From NCBI RefSeq assembly GCF_016863035.1, contig NZ_BOOC01000031.1:117631-181630 (forward strand): a stretch of 64,000 nt of DNA. The letters run 5' to 3'. Shown piece after piece: positions 34,569 to 43,737 of the stretch; the stretch's first letter is position 1; every line of letters begins with the position of its first letter. The notes below the pieces were generated by a model. That model worked only from the letters and a program-made list of their open reading frames with translations. It was not told the origin of the DNA and did no database searches. This DNA is from Microbispora corallina (GTDB lineage: Bacteria > Actinomycetota > Actinomycetes > Streptosporangiales > Streptosporangiaceae). The position numbers and the translations under genes are program-made.

Positions 34569-37500
34569 ATGCCCGCCCTTGCCCCCGGCGATCCGCGCCA
34601 GCTCGGTGAGTACTGGCTGGCGGGCCGCCTGGGAGAGGGCGGGCAGGGCGTCGTCTACGAGGGGTACGACGCGTCCGGGCGGCGTGTCGCGATCAAGGTG
34701 TTGCACCCGAGCGCCGGGGCCGAGCTGCGCGGCCGGTTCGCGAAGGAGGCCGCGGCCACCCGAGCGGTGGCGGCGTTCTGCACGGCCCGCGTCCTGTCCG
34801 TCGAGCTCGACGGCGTCCGGCCCTACATCGTCAGCGAGTACGTCGGCGGGCCCAGCCTGCGCCGGGCCGTCGAGAGCGGCGGCCCCTACGGCCCGGATGA
34901 CCTGCGCCGGCTCGCCACCGGCATCGCCACCGCGCTGACCGCCATCCACGAGGCCGGGGTGATCCACCGCGATCTCAAGCCCGACAACATCCTGATCGGC
35001 CCCGACGGCCCTCGCGTCATCGACTTCGGGATCGCGCGGACCTCCGAGATGTCGCTCACGCCGACCGGCCAGGTCGCCGGCACACCCGCCTTCATGGCCC
35101 CCGAGACCGTCGTCGGCCAGCGCGCCGGGCCCGCCGTGGACGTCTGGGCGTGGGGCGCCGTCGTCCTGTACGCGGCCATCGGCCGCGACCCCTTCGACGG
35201 CGAGAACCTGGCCGCGCTGCTGCACCGCATCCTGGCCGCCGACATCGACGTGTCCTTCCTCCAGGAGCCGCTGCGCGATCTCGTCGCCGCGGCGCTCGCC
35301 AAGGACCCCGGCGACCGTCCGACCTCCCGGTCCCTGCTGCTGTCGCTCGTCGGCGGCCGCGGGCTGAACGCCGACGCGCTGCTGGCCGAGGGCAGCAGGG
35401 CCGCCGAGCGGATACGACCTCCGGCGCAGCTGTCGCCGCCGCCCCTCGAATCGGTCGCCGAGCAGGTCTACCGGCGCCTGCGCGGCACCGACCAGGCGCT
35501 CGTGCCCCAGATCATGCTCCGGATGGTCATGCCCGGCGACGGCGCCGAGGACATGTTGCGCCAGGTCCGCTCCGACGAACTCGACGACGGCGTCGTCCAC
35601 CCGCCCGTCCTCGAACGCGTCCTGACCGGGTTCGTCCGCGCGGAGCTGGTCGTCCGCAACGGCGAGACGGTCTCGCTGGCCAACGCCGCCCTGCTGCGCG
35701 CCTGGCCCCGGATGCGTGAGTGGATCGACGCCGACCGCGACGGGCTGCGCGTCCACCGCCGCCTGGGCGCCGCCGCCCAGCACTGGGACGCCCACGGCCG
35801 CCGCACCGCCGACCTCTACCAGGGCAGTGCCCTGGAGACCGCGCTCAGCTGGGCCGCCACCGGCCGCCAGCACGTCACGCTCAATCTGGTCGAGAGCGCC
35901 TTCCTCGACGCCGGCCTGGCCCACAGCCGGATCCGCGACCGGCGCCGCAGGCAGATCACCGCCGCCCTGTCGGGGCTGCTGGTCATCGCGCTCGCCGCCG
36001 GCGGCGTCGCCGTCACGCAGCGGGCGGAGGCCGTACGGGAACGTGACATCGGCCTGGCCCGCGCCCTTGCGGCGGAGGCCGAGACGGCGCGCGCCGACGA
36101 CCCGCTGCGCGCGATGACACTCAGCGTGCGCGCCTGGCGGCTCGCCCCGGTGCTGGAGGCCAGGGCCGCCCTGTACGGCTCGGTGTCCCAGCTGGAGGAC
36201 GACGTCTTCCGGCCGTCGAACGTGACGGGGGCCGCGGTGTTCGCGCTCAGCCACGACGGGCGGCGGCTGGCGATCGCCGACTCGGGCCGGGCGTCGGTGT
36301 GGGACGTCCGCACACGGCGGCGGGTCGCCGAAGTGGACATCCCCGGCGGCGCGGTGACCGCTGCCGCCTTCAGCCCCGACGGCCGGGTGCTGGCCGTGGC
36401 CGGCCCGACGGTCACCACCTGGGACCTCACCACGTCGCGCCCCGCAGGACCCGCCTTCGGCAGAGGCGGGAGCGAACTGACCTTCAGTCCCGGCGGCCGA
36501 TACCTGGCGATCGTCGATGTGAAGGCGGGCCGCTGGCAGGTGTGGGAGCCCGGCTCGGGCCGCCTGGTCGTCGACCGCCCGGGCCCGGACGTCAAGGCCG
36601 TCGCCATGTCGGACCGGTTCGCCGCACCCATGGTCACCGGACGGCGGTTCGAGTTCTGGGACCTGGCCACCGGCGCGCCCGTGGACGCACCCGACGGAGG
36701 CAGGGGCGCGGCCGTCGCCTTCGGTCCCGGCGGCGCGGTCGCCGTCTGCGCCGGAGACCAGGTGCGCATTCACCGTCCCGATGGCGCCGACGTCGTCCTG
36801 GAAGGCGCGGCCGCCGCGCGCATGGAGTTCAGCCCCGACGGCGCGCTGCTGCTCACCTTCGACTGGTCGGCGATCGGCGTCTGGTCGGCCGTCACGGGCC
36901 GCAGTCTCCTTTCCTATGGTCTCGACGACTCCGGCGGCGGGCTGACCGCGACCGTCGGACCCGGCGACCGCACCCTGAGCTATCTGCGCGGCGACGGGTC
37001 CGTGGTGACGATCTCCCTCGGCGACCTCACCGGCTCCTCGGGCACGGCGCAGGGGATCGCGAGCGGCCAGCTCAGCGCGGACGGCCGTCTCGCCGCCTAC
37101 TCGGACGGCACCCGCGTATGGCTGCGTGACACCCGCCGTGGTGCGGCCGTCGCCCTGGCCGAAGGGCTGGCGCTCGCCTTCTCCCCCGACGGGCGGACAC
37201 TCGCGACGGGGGCCCTGGCCTCGCCCGACGTGACGGTCTGGGACCTCGTGACGTGGCCCCCCACGGTGCTCACCCGCCTGAGGCGCCCGCCGGGCATGTG
37301 GCCCAGAGGACTGGCCTTCAGCCCGTCGGGCCGCTACCTCGCCGTCGCCCCGGCCCGCGACGACGCCTGGGGGCCCGTGGAGATCTGGCGAACCGCGGTC
37401 GCGACGGGCGGATCGTCCGCCCTCCCTTGGAGCCGGGTTCCCGGGCCGGGGCCGTCGCCCGGGCCGCCCGGCGCGGACGCGATGGCCTTCGACCCGGCCG

Positions 37501-38003
37501 ACACGGCGCTGGCCGTCGGGAGCGAGCACAACGCCCTGGTGTCCCTGACCGGAGGGCGGAGCGCCGCAGGCTCCTTCGGGGCCAGCGGAACGGGCGTGAG
37601 GTCGGTGGCCTTCAGCCACAGCGGCGCGATCATCGCCACCGGGTTCAGCGACGTGGGCGTCGCCCTGTGGGACGCCACGACCCATGCGCGGATCGGGCAG
37701 CTCGCCATGCCCGGTGACGAGGCGACGGCGCTGGCGTTCTCACCGGACGACCGATACCTCGCCGTCGGCGGTCAAAGCGGCGAGGTGAGCCTGTGGGACG
37801 TGGCGTCGCGGCGGCCGCTGGGCACGCCGTACCGGATGCAGGCGGGCGTCGTCCTCTCACTAGCGTTCACCCCCGACGGCCGTCGGCTGCTCAGCCTGGC
37901 GGAGGACGAGGTGCTGCGCACGTATCCGATCGACCCGCGGGCCGCGCTGGACGTCGTGTGCGCGCGGCTGGCGCTCTACGGGAGGGACTGCCCAACGTCA
38001 TGA
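34569..38003 (+). CDS. Membrane Ser/Thr protein kinase fused to WD40 repeats
   Basis: 1144 residues. Hanks-type kinase at about 12-270: glycine loop LGEGGQG (21-27), Lys43 in VAIKVL, catalytic HRDLKPDN (133-140), DFG at 152-154. A helical module of about 170 residues follows (WPRMREWIDADRDGLRVHRRL is like the STAND-associated linker of WD40 proteins). Next come one membrane helix near 468-488 (ALSGLLVIALAAGGVAV), a coiled segment (RALAAEAETARADDPLRAMTLSVRAWRLAP), and a WD40 beta-propeller from about 545 to the end (repeats like GVALWDATTHARIGQL). The kinase is inside and the propeller outside or at the membrane. All catalytic residues are present. It overlaps the next gene by 4 bases. Confidence 0.9.
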   Translation: MPALAPGDPRQLGEYWLAGRLGEGGQGVVYEGYDASGRRVAIKVLHPSAGAELRGRFAKEAAATRAVAAFCTARVLSVELDGVRPYIVSEYVGGPSLRRAVESGGPYGPDDLRRLATGIATALTAIHEAGVIHRDLKPDNILIGPDGPRVIDFGIARTSEMSLTPTGQVAGTPAFMAPETVVGQRAGPAVDVWAWGAVVLYAAIGRDPFDGENLAALLHRILAADIDVSFLQEPLRDLVAAALAKDPGDRPTSRSLLLSLVGGRGLNADALLAEGSRAAERIRPPAQLSPPPLESVAEQVYRRLRGTDQALVPQIMLRMVMPGDGAEDMLRQVRSDELDDGVVHPPVLERVLTGFVRAELVVRNGETVSLANAALLRAWPRMREWIDADRDGLRVHRRLGAAAQHWDAHGRRTADLYQGSALETALSWAATGRQHVTLNLVESAFLDAGLAHSRIRDRRRRQITAALSGLLVIALAAGGVAVTQRAEAVRERDIGLARALAAEAETARADDPLRAMTLSVRAWRLAPVLEARAALYGSVSQLEDDVFRPSNVTGAAVFALSHDGRRLAIADSGRASVWDVRTRRRVAEVDIPGGAVTAAAFSPDGRVLAVAGPTVTTWDLTTSRPAGPAFGRGGSELTFSPGGRYLAIVDVKAGRWQVWEPGSGRLVVDRPGPDVKAVAMSDRFAAPMVTGRRFEFWDLATGAPVDAPDGGRGAAVAFGPGGAVAVCAGDQVRIHRPDGADVVLEGAAAARMEFSPDGALLLTFDWSAIGVWSAVTGRSLLSYGLDDSGGGLTATVGPGDRTLSYLRGDGSVVTISLGDLTGSSGTAQGIASGQLSADGRLAAYSDGTRVWLRDTRRGAAVALAEGLALAFSPDGRTLATGALASPDVTVWDLVTWPPTVLTRLRRPPGMWPRGLAFSPSGRYLAVAPARDDAWGPVEIWRTAVATGGSSALPWSRVPGPGPSPGPPGADAMAFDPADTALAVGSEHNALVSLTGGRSAAGSFGASGTGVRSVAFSHSGAIIATGFSDVGVALWDATTHARIGQLAMPGDEATALAFSPDDRYLAVGGQSGEVSLWDVASRRPLGTPYRMQAGVVLSLAFTPDGRRLLSLAEDEVLRTYPIDPRAALDVVCARLALYGRDCPTS

Positions 38004-39103
38004 ACTGGCTCACCACGCTCCTGCGGCGGCTCCTCGACTTTCTGCGATGGCTGCTCGGCCTCCTGCGCGGCGGCACGGTCGACGTCGACGTCCCCGCGCA
38101 CATCGCCTTCACCGAGGTCGATCCCGACCCGGTGCTCCTCGTCGCCGGATCGAGGGCGTCGGTCAGGGCCCGGGCGGTCACCGCGGGCGGGCGCGACGAG
38201 ACGCTGACCGGAACGCTCATCGCCCCCGACGGGACGACCGCGCCGCTGGCCTTCCGCGCCGCGCTGACGACTCCCGAGGAGACCTCGTGGGAGGCCGACG
38301 GCCCGCTCCCGGTGGCCGCCGCCGGCTCCTGGCGGCTCTCCCTCGCGTACGGCAAGGCGGAGGCCGAGGTGACGTTCACCGCGGAGGAACCCGACGCCCG
38401 GCGGGCCACCCGGTTCCCGGCGTTCGACGTCACGCCCGAGGAGGAGGACGCCGGAACCCCGATCCTGCTGCGCGGGGCACTGGAGGTGCAGGTGGGCGGC
38501 GGCCAGGAGTTCGCCGGGTTCGCCGACCAGCCGGTGACGCTGGAGTTCCGCTACCCGGACTCCTTCGCCTGGATCGAGATCACCGACACGGTGACCGGGC
38601 CGAGGGGCAACTTCGAGGTGACCGTCACGGCCGAGGAGTCGGGGTTCTGGCGGGCGGCCTACGATCCCCCCGAGGACGTGCCCGGACCGGTCATGACGTT
38701 CGCCGCCGACCAGGCGAGAGCGGCGAGCGCGACGCGCGGCGCCCGGAGCCGGGAGGCCCGGAACACGGCCCGGGTGCCTCCGGAGTTCCTGCACGTCCGC
38801 ATCTTCAGCTTCGCCGCGTCCCCCTCGACGATCGGGTCGAAGGAGAACGTGGTGTTCAGCGGATACCTCCGGCGGAGGCGGGAGAAGGACAAGAACACCA
38901 AGAGCTGGGAGAACTACTCCGGCAGGAGCGTCGGGGTGAAGCAGAAGGACGGTTCGCCGTCAGGAGCGGACGTCACCCGCAACAACGGCTTCTTCACCGT
39001 CGGGTTCACCCCTGGGGAGACCGGCACGTGGAAGGCCCACTACCAGAAACGCGGCACCAGCGAGGGCAACGGCGATGCCAGCGTCAAGGTGAAGCGGAAG
39101 TGA
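38000..39103 (+). CDS. Immunoglobulin-like protein coupled to the kinase
   Basis: 367 residues. ATG 38000 overlaps the kinase stop (ATGA), so translation is coupled. The N-terminus (WLTTLLRRLLDFLRWLLGLLRG) is an amphipathic or membrane-associating helix and not a normal signal peptide. Two or three beta-sandwich units follow (for example VTLEFRYPDSFAWIEITDTVTGPRGNFEVTV, and GFFTVGFTPGETGTWKAHYQKRG) of the Ig/bacterial surface type, split by an Arg/Ala-rich linker. I find no enzyme motif. A ligand, scaffold or substrate of the kinase-propeller protein is inferred from the coupling. Confidence 0.7.
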   Translation: MNWLTTLLRRLLDFLRWLLGLLRGGTVDVDVPAHIAFTEVDPDPVLLVAGSRASVRARAVTAGGRDETLTGTLIAPDGTTAPLAFRAALTTPEETSWEADGPLPVAAAGSWRLSLAYGKAEAEVTFTAEEPDARRATRFPAFDVTPEEEDAGTPILLRGALEVQVGGGQEFAGFADQPVTLEFRYPDSFAWIEITDTVTGPRGNFEVTVTAEESGFWRAAYDPPEDVPGPVMTFAADQARAASATRGARSREARNTARVPPEFLHVRIFSFAASPSTIGSKENVVFSGYLRRRREKDKNTKSWENYSGRSVGVKQKDGSPSGADVTRNNGFFTVGFTPGETGTWKAHYQKRGTSEGNGDASVKVKRK

Positions 39104-39125
39104 AGGACATCGGGACCACCCGCCC

Positions 39126-39166
39126 GAGCGCACGGCCGTCGTCCCGCTGACGGCGGCCGTGCGCTC
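39126..39166. terminator. Bidirectional terminator between convergent genes
   Basis: GAGCGCACGGCCG (39126-39138) pairs perfectly with 39154-39166, 13 bp with a 15-base loop. It serves the kinase operon from the left and the GH43 gene from the right. Confidence 0.75.
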
Positions 39167-39201
39167 ATGACCGCGAGCCGTATTCGACCGTACGGGTGCG
39201 G

Positions 39202-40593
39202 TCAGGAGCGGGTCCACCTCTGGTTGGCGCCGCCGTTGCAGGTCCAGATCTGCACCTTGGTGCCGTTGGCGGTCTGGTTGCCGTTCACGTCCAGGCACAG
39301 GTTCGACTGGACGCCCACGACGCTGCCGTTGGAGTTGAGGGTCCACTTCTGGTTGACGCCGCCGTTGCAGTCCCAGATGCCCACCGCGGACCCGGCCGTC
39401 GTCTTCTGGTCGAACACGTCGAGGCATTTGGCGCCGCCGAACGCGCGCAGCTCGCCGGCGGAGGTGAGGGACCACTTCTGGCCCCCGCCGCCGTTGCAGT
39501 CGTAGATCTGCGCGGTCGAGCCGTTGACGGCGGCGCCGCCGGTGACGTCGAGGCAGCGGCCCGACTGGGCGCCGACGAGCGAGAAGCTCTGCGAGGGCAC
39601 CGCGGCCCATGTGCCGGTGGCCGTGTCGATGGTCCAGGCGTCGTAGTAGGTGCTCATCGACGCGGTGCCGCCGTTGATCGTGAGCGGCAGCCAGACGGGG
39701 AGGGAGCTGTTGAGGTCGTTGGAGTTCCACCGGTCGCCGATGTAGACGTACGTGGTGCCGGACGAACCGGAGACCGGCAGGACGAACGAGGTCTGGGAGT
39801 CGAACGTGCGGCTGCCGGACGGGGCGAAGGTGCTGAATCCGCTCCACGGGCCGGACGGCGAGCCGGCGGTGGCGTAGACGTTGTCGTTGGTGGACCAGCC
39901 CGTGAGGTGTGAGGCGAACAGCAGGTACCGTCCGTTCACCTTCACCATGGCGGGGGACTCCAGGTCGGCGAGCACCGCCGCCGTGCTCACCGCCTGGGTG
40001 TAGTCGTTCGAGAGCCGGTCGATGCGCAGGCCGTGGGCGCGGTCCTCGGTCAGCAGGTACGCCGTGCCGTCGTCGTCCTTGAACAGGCCGATGTCCCGGC
40101 TTTCGAACCCGAGGGGGCGGGAGGATCCCCGATAGGTGTACGGCCCGCACGGCGTCGGGCTCGTGGCCACCCCGGCGCGCGCGTCGCTGTAGGAGGAGTT
40201 GTCGATGTGCACCCACATCACGTACTGGCCGGTGGCGGAGTTGTAGAGCACCTTCGGCCGCTCCACGATGCGCCCTGCCGCGAGGTCGCCGCTGCTCTGA
40301 CGGCTCAGTGCGTTGCCCACCCTGGTCCAGGTGGCGAGGTCGGTCGAGGAGTAGCAGGCCACCGCGGTGAACGTGGCGCCGGCCGTCTTGTCCTCGCCGA
40401 CCATGTAGTACGTCGAACCGACCTTGAACACGCCGGCGCCGTGCGCCTGCAGCCGGTTGCCCGCGGTGTCGTACCAGAGCACACCGGGGTGGATCGTCGC
40501 GGCGGCGGACAGGGCCGGAGCGGGCACGAGCAACCCGGCGATCGTGAGAACGGCCGCGATGAGCGTCGTCGACCAGGCCAGTCTTCTTCTCAT
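39202..40593 (-). CDS. Secreted GH43-type glycosidase with ricin-type lectin domain
   Basis: 463 residues from ATG 40593: signal peptide (LAWSTTLIAAVLTIAGLLV, cleavage after ALSA), a five-bladed GH43-like propeller to about residue 335, then a beta-trefoil with three repeats ending GGQKW, VNQKW and ANQRW. The opening LQAHGAGVFKVGSTYYMVGEDK is like subfamily 24, which includes exo-beta-1,3-galactanases that lack one of the usual GH43 carboxylates. A galactan or arabinogalactan role is therefore plausible but not proven. It resembles the GH2 gene at 11964 in carrying the same kind of lectin tail. Confidence 0.85.
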   Translation of the reverse strand: MRRRLAWSTTLIAAVLTIAGLLVPAPALSAAATIHPGVLWYDTAGNRLQAHGAGVFKVGSTYYMVGEDKTAGATFTAVACYSSTDLATWTRVGNALSRQSSGDLAAGRIVERPKVLYNSATGQYVMWVHIDNSSYSDARAGVATSPTPCGPYTYRGSSRPLGFESRDIGLFKDDDGTAYLLTEDRAHGLRIDRLSNDYTQAVSTAAVLADLESPAMVKVNGRYLLFASHLTGWSTNDNVYATAGSPSGPWSGFSTFAPSGSRTFDSQTSFVLPVSGSSGTTYVYIGDRWNSNDLNSSLPVWLPLTINGGTASMSTYYDAWTIDTATGTWAAVPSQSFSLVGAQSGRCLDVTGGAAVNGSTAQIYDCNGGGGQKWSLTSAGELRAFGGAKCLDVFDQKTTAGSAVGIWDCNGGVNQKWTLNSNGSVVGVQSNLCLDVNGNQTANGTKVQIWTCNGGANQRWTRS

Positions 40594-40832
40594 GGTTGCC
40601 AATCCGCTCGCGGTGGACGGAGCGCCCCGTTCACCGCGGCGGAGGACCACGTGCCGGCCGCGGGCGTCGGACGTGCGTCGGAAGCTATCCGCGGTTCGGG
40701 CGCGGGGCAACGGCGAGGGGGCGGCCGGCTCCCGCCCTCCACCGCTGACCTGGGCACGGGACCGGCCCGCCGGACACGGCGGAGGAAACTTTCACGGCTC
40801 TTCGGCTCCGAACGCCGCAGGCCGGAAGCCGG
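40594..40832. other. Intergenic region upstream of the GH43 gene
   Basis: About 240 bases with no gene. It must contain the GH43 promoter, read leftward. The only motif-like element is GAAACTTTC (40785-40793), of the kind bound by LacI-type sugar regulators, but it is about 190 bases from the start codon. Confidence 0.35.
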
Positions 40833-40860
40833 CGGGAGGCGGAGTGCGCTCCGCCTCCCG
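40833..40860 (-). terminator. Terminator of the SRPBCC operon
   Basis: CGGGAGGCGGA (40833-40843) with its complement at 40850-40860, 11 bp and a 6-base loop, downstream of the minus-strand gene ending at 40896. Confidence 0.65.
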
Positions 40861-40895
40861 AACGTCGATGAGCCGTGCACGGCCTCACACAGTGA

Positions 40896-41396
40896 TCACA
40901 TGGTGCGTCGCCGGATCGCCGCCTCGAGGTTGTCGAGCTCGTCGCCGCGATGGGCGCGGTGCTGCTGCGTCCACGTGTCGTCGTGGAGGGGGTCGAGCGT
41001 CATGACCAGGGTCGTGCGGTCACCGGCGGGCTCGATGTCGATGGTCGTCAGGTGCTCGTACGGCTCGTGGTCCGGCACGAAGTCGATCGGCGACACGTAG
41101 GCGAGGCGGGTCGGCGCCGCGACCTCGGTGAACGTCTTGTGCAACTCGCTCGAGAGCGGCATGCCGGCGTCCCGCATGTACGCGACCTGCTCCGGGGCGG
41201 TCGCGGTCATGGTGAACCGCACCTGACCGCCGGGCCTGACCTCGAGCTCGCTCACCCGGCTTTCGAAGCCCTTGGGCGCCCACCACTCCTCGAGGCCGGC
41301 GGCGGTGGTCAACAGCTCCCAGACGAGCTCCGCCGGGGCGTCGTAGGTGCGCTCGAGCCGCGCGGCGTTCGTGCCGGTCGTGTATTCGGTGGTCAT
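40896..41396 (-). CDS. SRPBCC/AHSA1-domain protein
   Basis: 166 residues of the activator-of-Hsp90-like START fold: YDAPAELVWELLTTAAGLEEWWAPKGF at the start and the long C-terminal helix WTQQHRAHRGDELDNLEAAIRR. Such proteins bind small hydrophobic molecules. It is the second gene of a two-gene minus-strand unit (33-base gap) that is divergent from YCII-ECF42. Confidence 0.85.
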   Translation of the reverse strand: MTTEYTTGTNAARLERTYDAPAELVWELLTTAAGLEEWWAPKGFESRVSELEVRPGGQVRFTMTATAPEQVAYMRDAGMPLSSELHKTFTEVAAPTRLAYVSPIDFVPDHEPYEHLTTIDIEPAGDRTTLVMTLDPLHDDTWTQQHRAHRGDELDNLEAAIRRRTM

Positions 41397-41429
41397 GGAA
41401 TCCTCCTCGGTCGATCGGTCGGTCGGTGT

Positions 41430-41879
41430 TCAGTCCCAGCGGCTGATCTCGCCGGCGGGGTAGGCGGCGAACGCGCCGCTTTCCGCGCCGGTCTTGAGGC
41501 TGGTGAGGTAGGAACCCCAGTTGGTGCTGCATCCGCTCATGAACTCCCCGGCCTCCTGCCAGCCGGCATGGGTGAACAGAAGCGTGGTGCCGCCGTCCTC
41601 CCTGGGCCGGAGCGTGAAGCTGATCCGGGTGTCGATCCAGCTGTCGGGTCCTTCGGTGACCCGCCACACCACGTGGTCGGGGGTGTCGGTGAGGACCTCC
41701 ATCACGGCGGCGGGCTTGTCGGCGTCGCCGAAGCAGACGCCGAAGCCGGAGCCGACGGCGTGGTCGCCCGTGAGCGGCCGCCCGGTCCACCAGAGGGCGA
41801 TGCCGTCGGTGTCGGCGATGAGGTCGTGCACCCGCTGCGAGGGGGCGTCGATGCTGATTCGGTGCAGGATGTCAGGCAA
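41430..41879 (-). CDS. SRPBCC-domain protein
   Basis: 149 residues. TTG 41879 is taken as start, because AGGA lies 8 bases upstream and the AHSA1-like fold begins immediately (HRISIDAPSQRVHDLIADTDGIALWWTG). The far upstream ATG at 42074 would add unlike sequence. The C-terminal STNWGSYLTSLKTGAESG is typical of this family. It is the first gene of the SRPBCC pair. Its divergent neighbour encodes a YCII protein of an ECF42 unit, a common association. Confidence 0.8.
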   Translation of the reverse strand: MPDILHRISIDAPSQRVHDLIADTDGIALWWTGRPLTGDHAVGSGFGVCFGDADKPAAVMEVLTDTPDHVVWRVTEGPDSWIDTRISFTLRPREDGGTTLLFTHAGWQEAGEFMSGCSTNWGSYLTSLKTGAESGAFAAYPAGEISRWD

Positions 41880-42091
41880 TGTGGGTCCTTCGGTCGGCCG
41901 GCCGGCGAGGACGTCGGCCGGGTCGATTGGGCGGCTGCTCGGGCCCCCTCTCGGGGGATCTGCTGCAGTGACGAACGGCCGGACGCCGGACGGACACCCG
42001 CGCCGGAAAATCTGCGGGCGGTCGCCGTCCGTCCACGGCGCCGCCGTTCGTCTGATACTCGAAGCGGCACACACCTGCGACAGGAGGACAT

Positions 42092-42436
42092 ATGCAGTAC
42101 GCGTTGCTGGCCTACTCCCCCCCGGAGGACACGGACCGGGCGTCGCGCCCCATTCCGGGTGGCCTCGCCCCTCTGCTCGACCGGCCGGACGTCACCGGCT
42201 GGGCGCGGCTCCACGCCGACGAGTCGGCGACGACGCTGCGCAACGACGACGGACGGATGCTGCTGACCGACGGGCCGTTCATCGACAGCAAGGAGTACCT
42301 GGCCGGCCTGATCCTCATCGAGGCCGACAACCTCGACCGGGCGCTCGCCATCGCCGCGGAGATGCTCCAGGAGACCAGACCCGGCACCGCGATCGAGGTG
42401 CGGCCCATCCTCGACGGACGCTTCCGTGGCGCTTGA
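42092..42436 (+). CDS. YCII-related (DGPF-domain) protein
   Basis: 114 residues; the DGPF-type motif reads LTDGPFIDSKEYLAG at about residues 59-73. These small proteins have a ferredoxin-like fold and are the constant neighbours of ECF42 sigma factors. AGGAGG stands 7 bases before ATG 42092. It overlaps the sigma gene by 11 bases. The group is thought to be tied to control of the sigma factor or to be its main target; the chemistry is unknown. Confidence 0.9.
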   Translation: MQYALLAYSPPEDTDRASRPIPGGLAPLLDRPDVTGWARLHADESATTLRNDDGRMLLTDGPFIDSKEYLAGLILIEADNLDRALAIAAEMLQETRPGTAIEVRPILDGRFRGA

Positions 42437-43646
42437 CGCCGTCTTCCGCGACCAGTGGGGCCGCGTGCTGGCCACCCTGGTCGGGATACTCGGCGACATC
42501 GAGCTCGCCGAGGACGCGGCCGCCGAAGCGTTCGCCATCGCCGCCGAACGCTGGCCGCGCGACGGGGAACCGGCCAACCCCACCGGCTGGCTCGTCGCGA
42601 CCGCACGCAACCGCGCCATCGACCACCTGCGCCGCCGGCAGGTCCTGGCCGACAAGACGACGCTTCTCGCCCGCGACATCGAGACCGGGCTGCGGCCACC
42701 GGAGGCTTTCGTGGACGACTCCGCCACCATCCCGGACGAGCGGCTCGAGCTGATCTTCACCTGCTGCCACCCGGCGCTCGCCCTCGAGGCGCAGGTGGCG
42801 CTCACCCTGCGCACCCTCGGCGGCCTGTCCACCGACGAGATCGCGCTCGCGTTCCTCGTCCCGTTCGAGACCCTGAGCAAGCGGCTGACCAGGGCGAAAC
42901 ACAAGATCCGCAATGCGGGCATCCCGTTCGCCGTGCCGCCCGACCACCAGCTGCCCGACCGGCTGGCGGCCGTCCTCGCCGTGGTCTACCTGATCTTCAA
43001 CCAGGGCTGGGGCGGCGGCCGTGTCGACCTCGCCGCGGAGGCGATCCACCTCGGCCGCGCGCTCGCCGGCCTGATGCCGGACGAACCCGAAGTCCTCGCG
43101 TTGCTGGCGCTGATGCTGCTGCACGACGCCCGCAAAGCGGCCCGCCTGCGCGACGGGCAGATCATCCAGCTCGACGACCAGGACCGTACCCTGTGGGACG
43201 CCCGGCAGATCGACCAGGGCCGAGAGCTGCTGCGGCGCGCCATGGCGCACGGACGCAGCGGGCCGTACCTGGTGCAGGCCGCCATCGCCGACCTGCACCT
43301 GCACGAGCCCCGCGACTGGGGGCAGATCGCCGCGCTGTACCGGACGCTCGCCCGGCAGACCGGCTCGCCGATCGTCGAGATGAACCTCGCCGTCGCCGTG
43401 GCCGCGATCGACGGGCCCGAGGCCGGCCTGGCCATCCTCGACGGCCTCGACCTCGACCACTACCGGTACTTCCACTCCACCCGCGCCGAGCTCCTGCGTC
43501 GCGCCGGCCGCGACGGCGAGGCCCACCAGGCGTACCGCCGGGCGCTCAGCGCCGCGCAGACCGAGCCGGAACAGCGCTTCCTCGCCGACCGGGTGGCCGA
43601 GACCGCACCCTCCGCAGTGAGTGAGCCCCGCCAGGCCGGCGCGTGA
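42426..43646 (+). CDS. ECF42-type RNA polymerase sigma factor
   Basis: 406 residues from GTG 42426. Regions 2 and 4 occupy the first 170 residues (for example ATARNRAIDHLRRRQVLADKT and GGLSTDEIALAFLVPFETLSKRL). A C-terminal extension of over 200 residues with the DUF6596/TPR-like pattern follows (YLIFNQGWGGGRVDLAAEAIHLGRALAGLMPDEPEVLALLALMLLHDARKAAR, read in parts). The extension replaces an anti-sigma factor in this group. It is translated with the YCII gene through the 11-base overlap. No other typical ECF partner is seen. Confidence 0.9.
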   Translation: MALDAVFRDQWGRVLATLVGILGDIELAEDAAAEAFAIAAERWPRDGEPANPTGWLVATARNRAIDHLRRRQVLADKTTLLARDIETGLRPPEAFVDDSATIPDERLELIFTCCHPALALEAQVALTLRTLGGLSTDEIALAFLVPFETLSKRLTRAKHKIRNAGIPFAVPPDHQLPDRLAAVLAVVYLIFNQGWGGGRVDLAAEAIHLGRALAGLMPDEPEVLALLALMLLHDARKAARLRDGQIIQLDDQDRTLWDARQIDQGRELLRRAMAHGRSGPYLVQAAIADLHLHEPRDWGQIAALYRTLARQTGSPIVEMNLAVAVAAIDGPEAGLAILDGLDLDHYRYFHSTRAELLRRAGRDGEAHQAYRRALSAAQTEPEQRFLADRVAETAPSAVSEPRQAGA

Positions 43647-43737
43647 GCGTCCGCCGGGTTTGTCTTCCCCACCGCAGGAATCGATCAATAGAGTACGAGC
43701 GACGGAACGTCGAACTTCGCTGGGAGGGCCCCTGCTC

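Noticed and set aside
34233..37685. An 1150-codon minus-strand open frame opposite the kinase
   Set aside because: Low-complexity composition and no motif, while the plus strand has an unmistakable kinase and WD40 protein.
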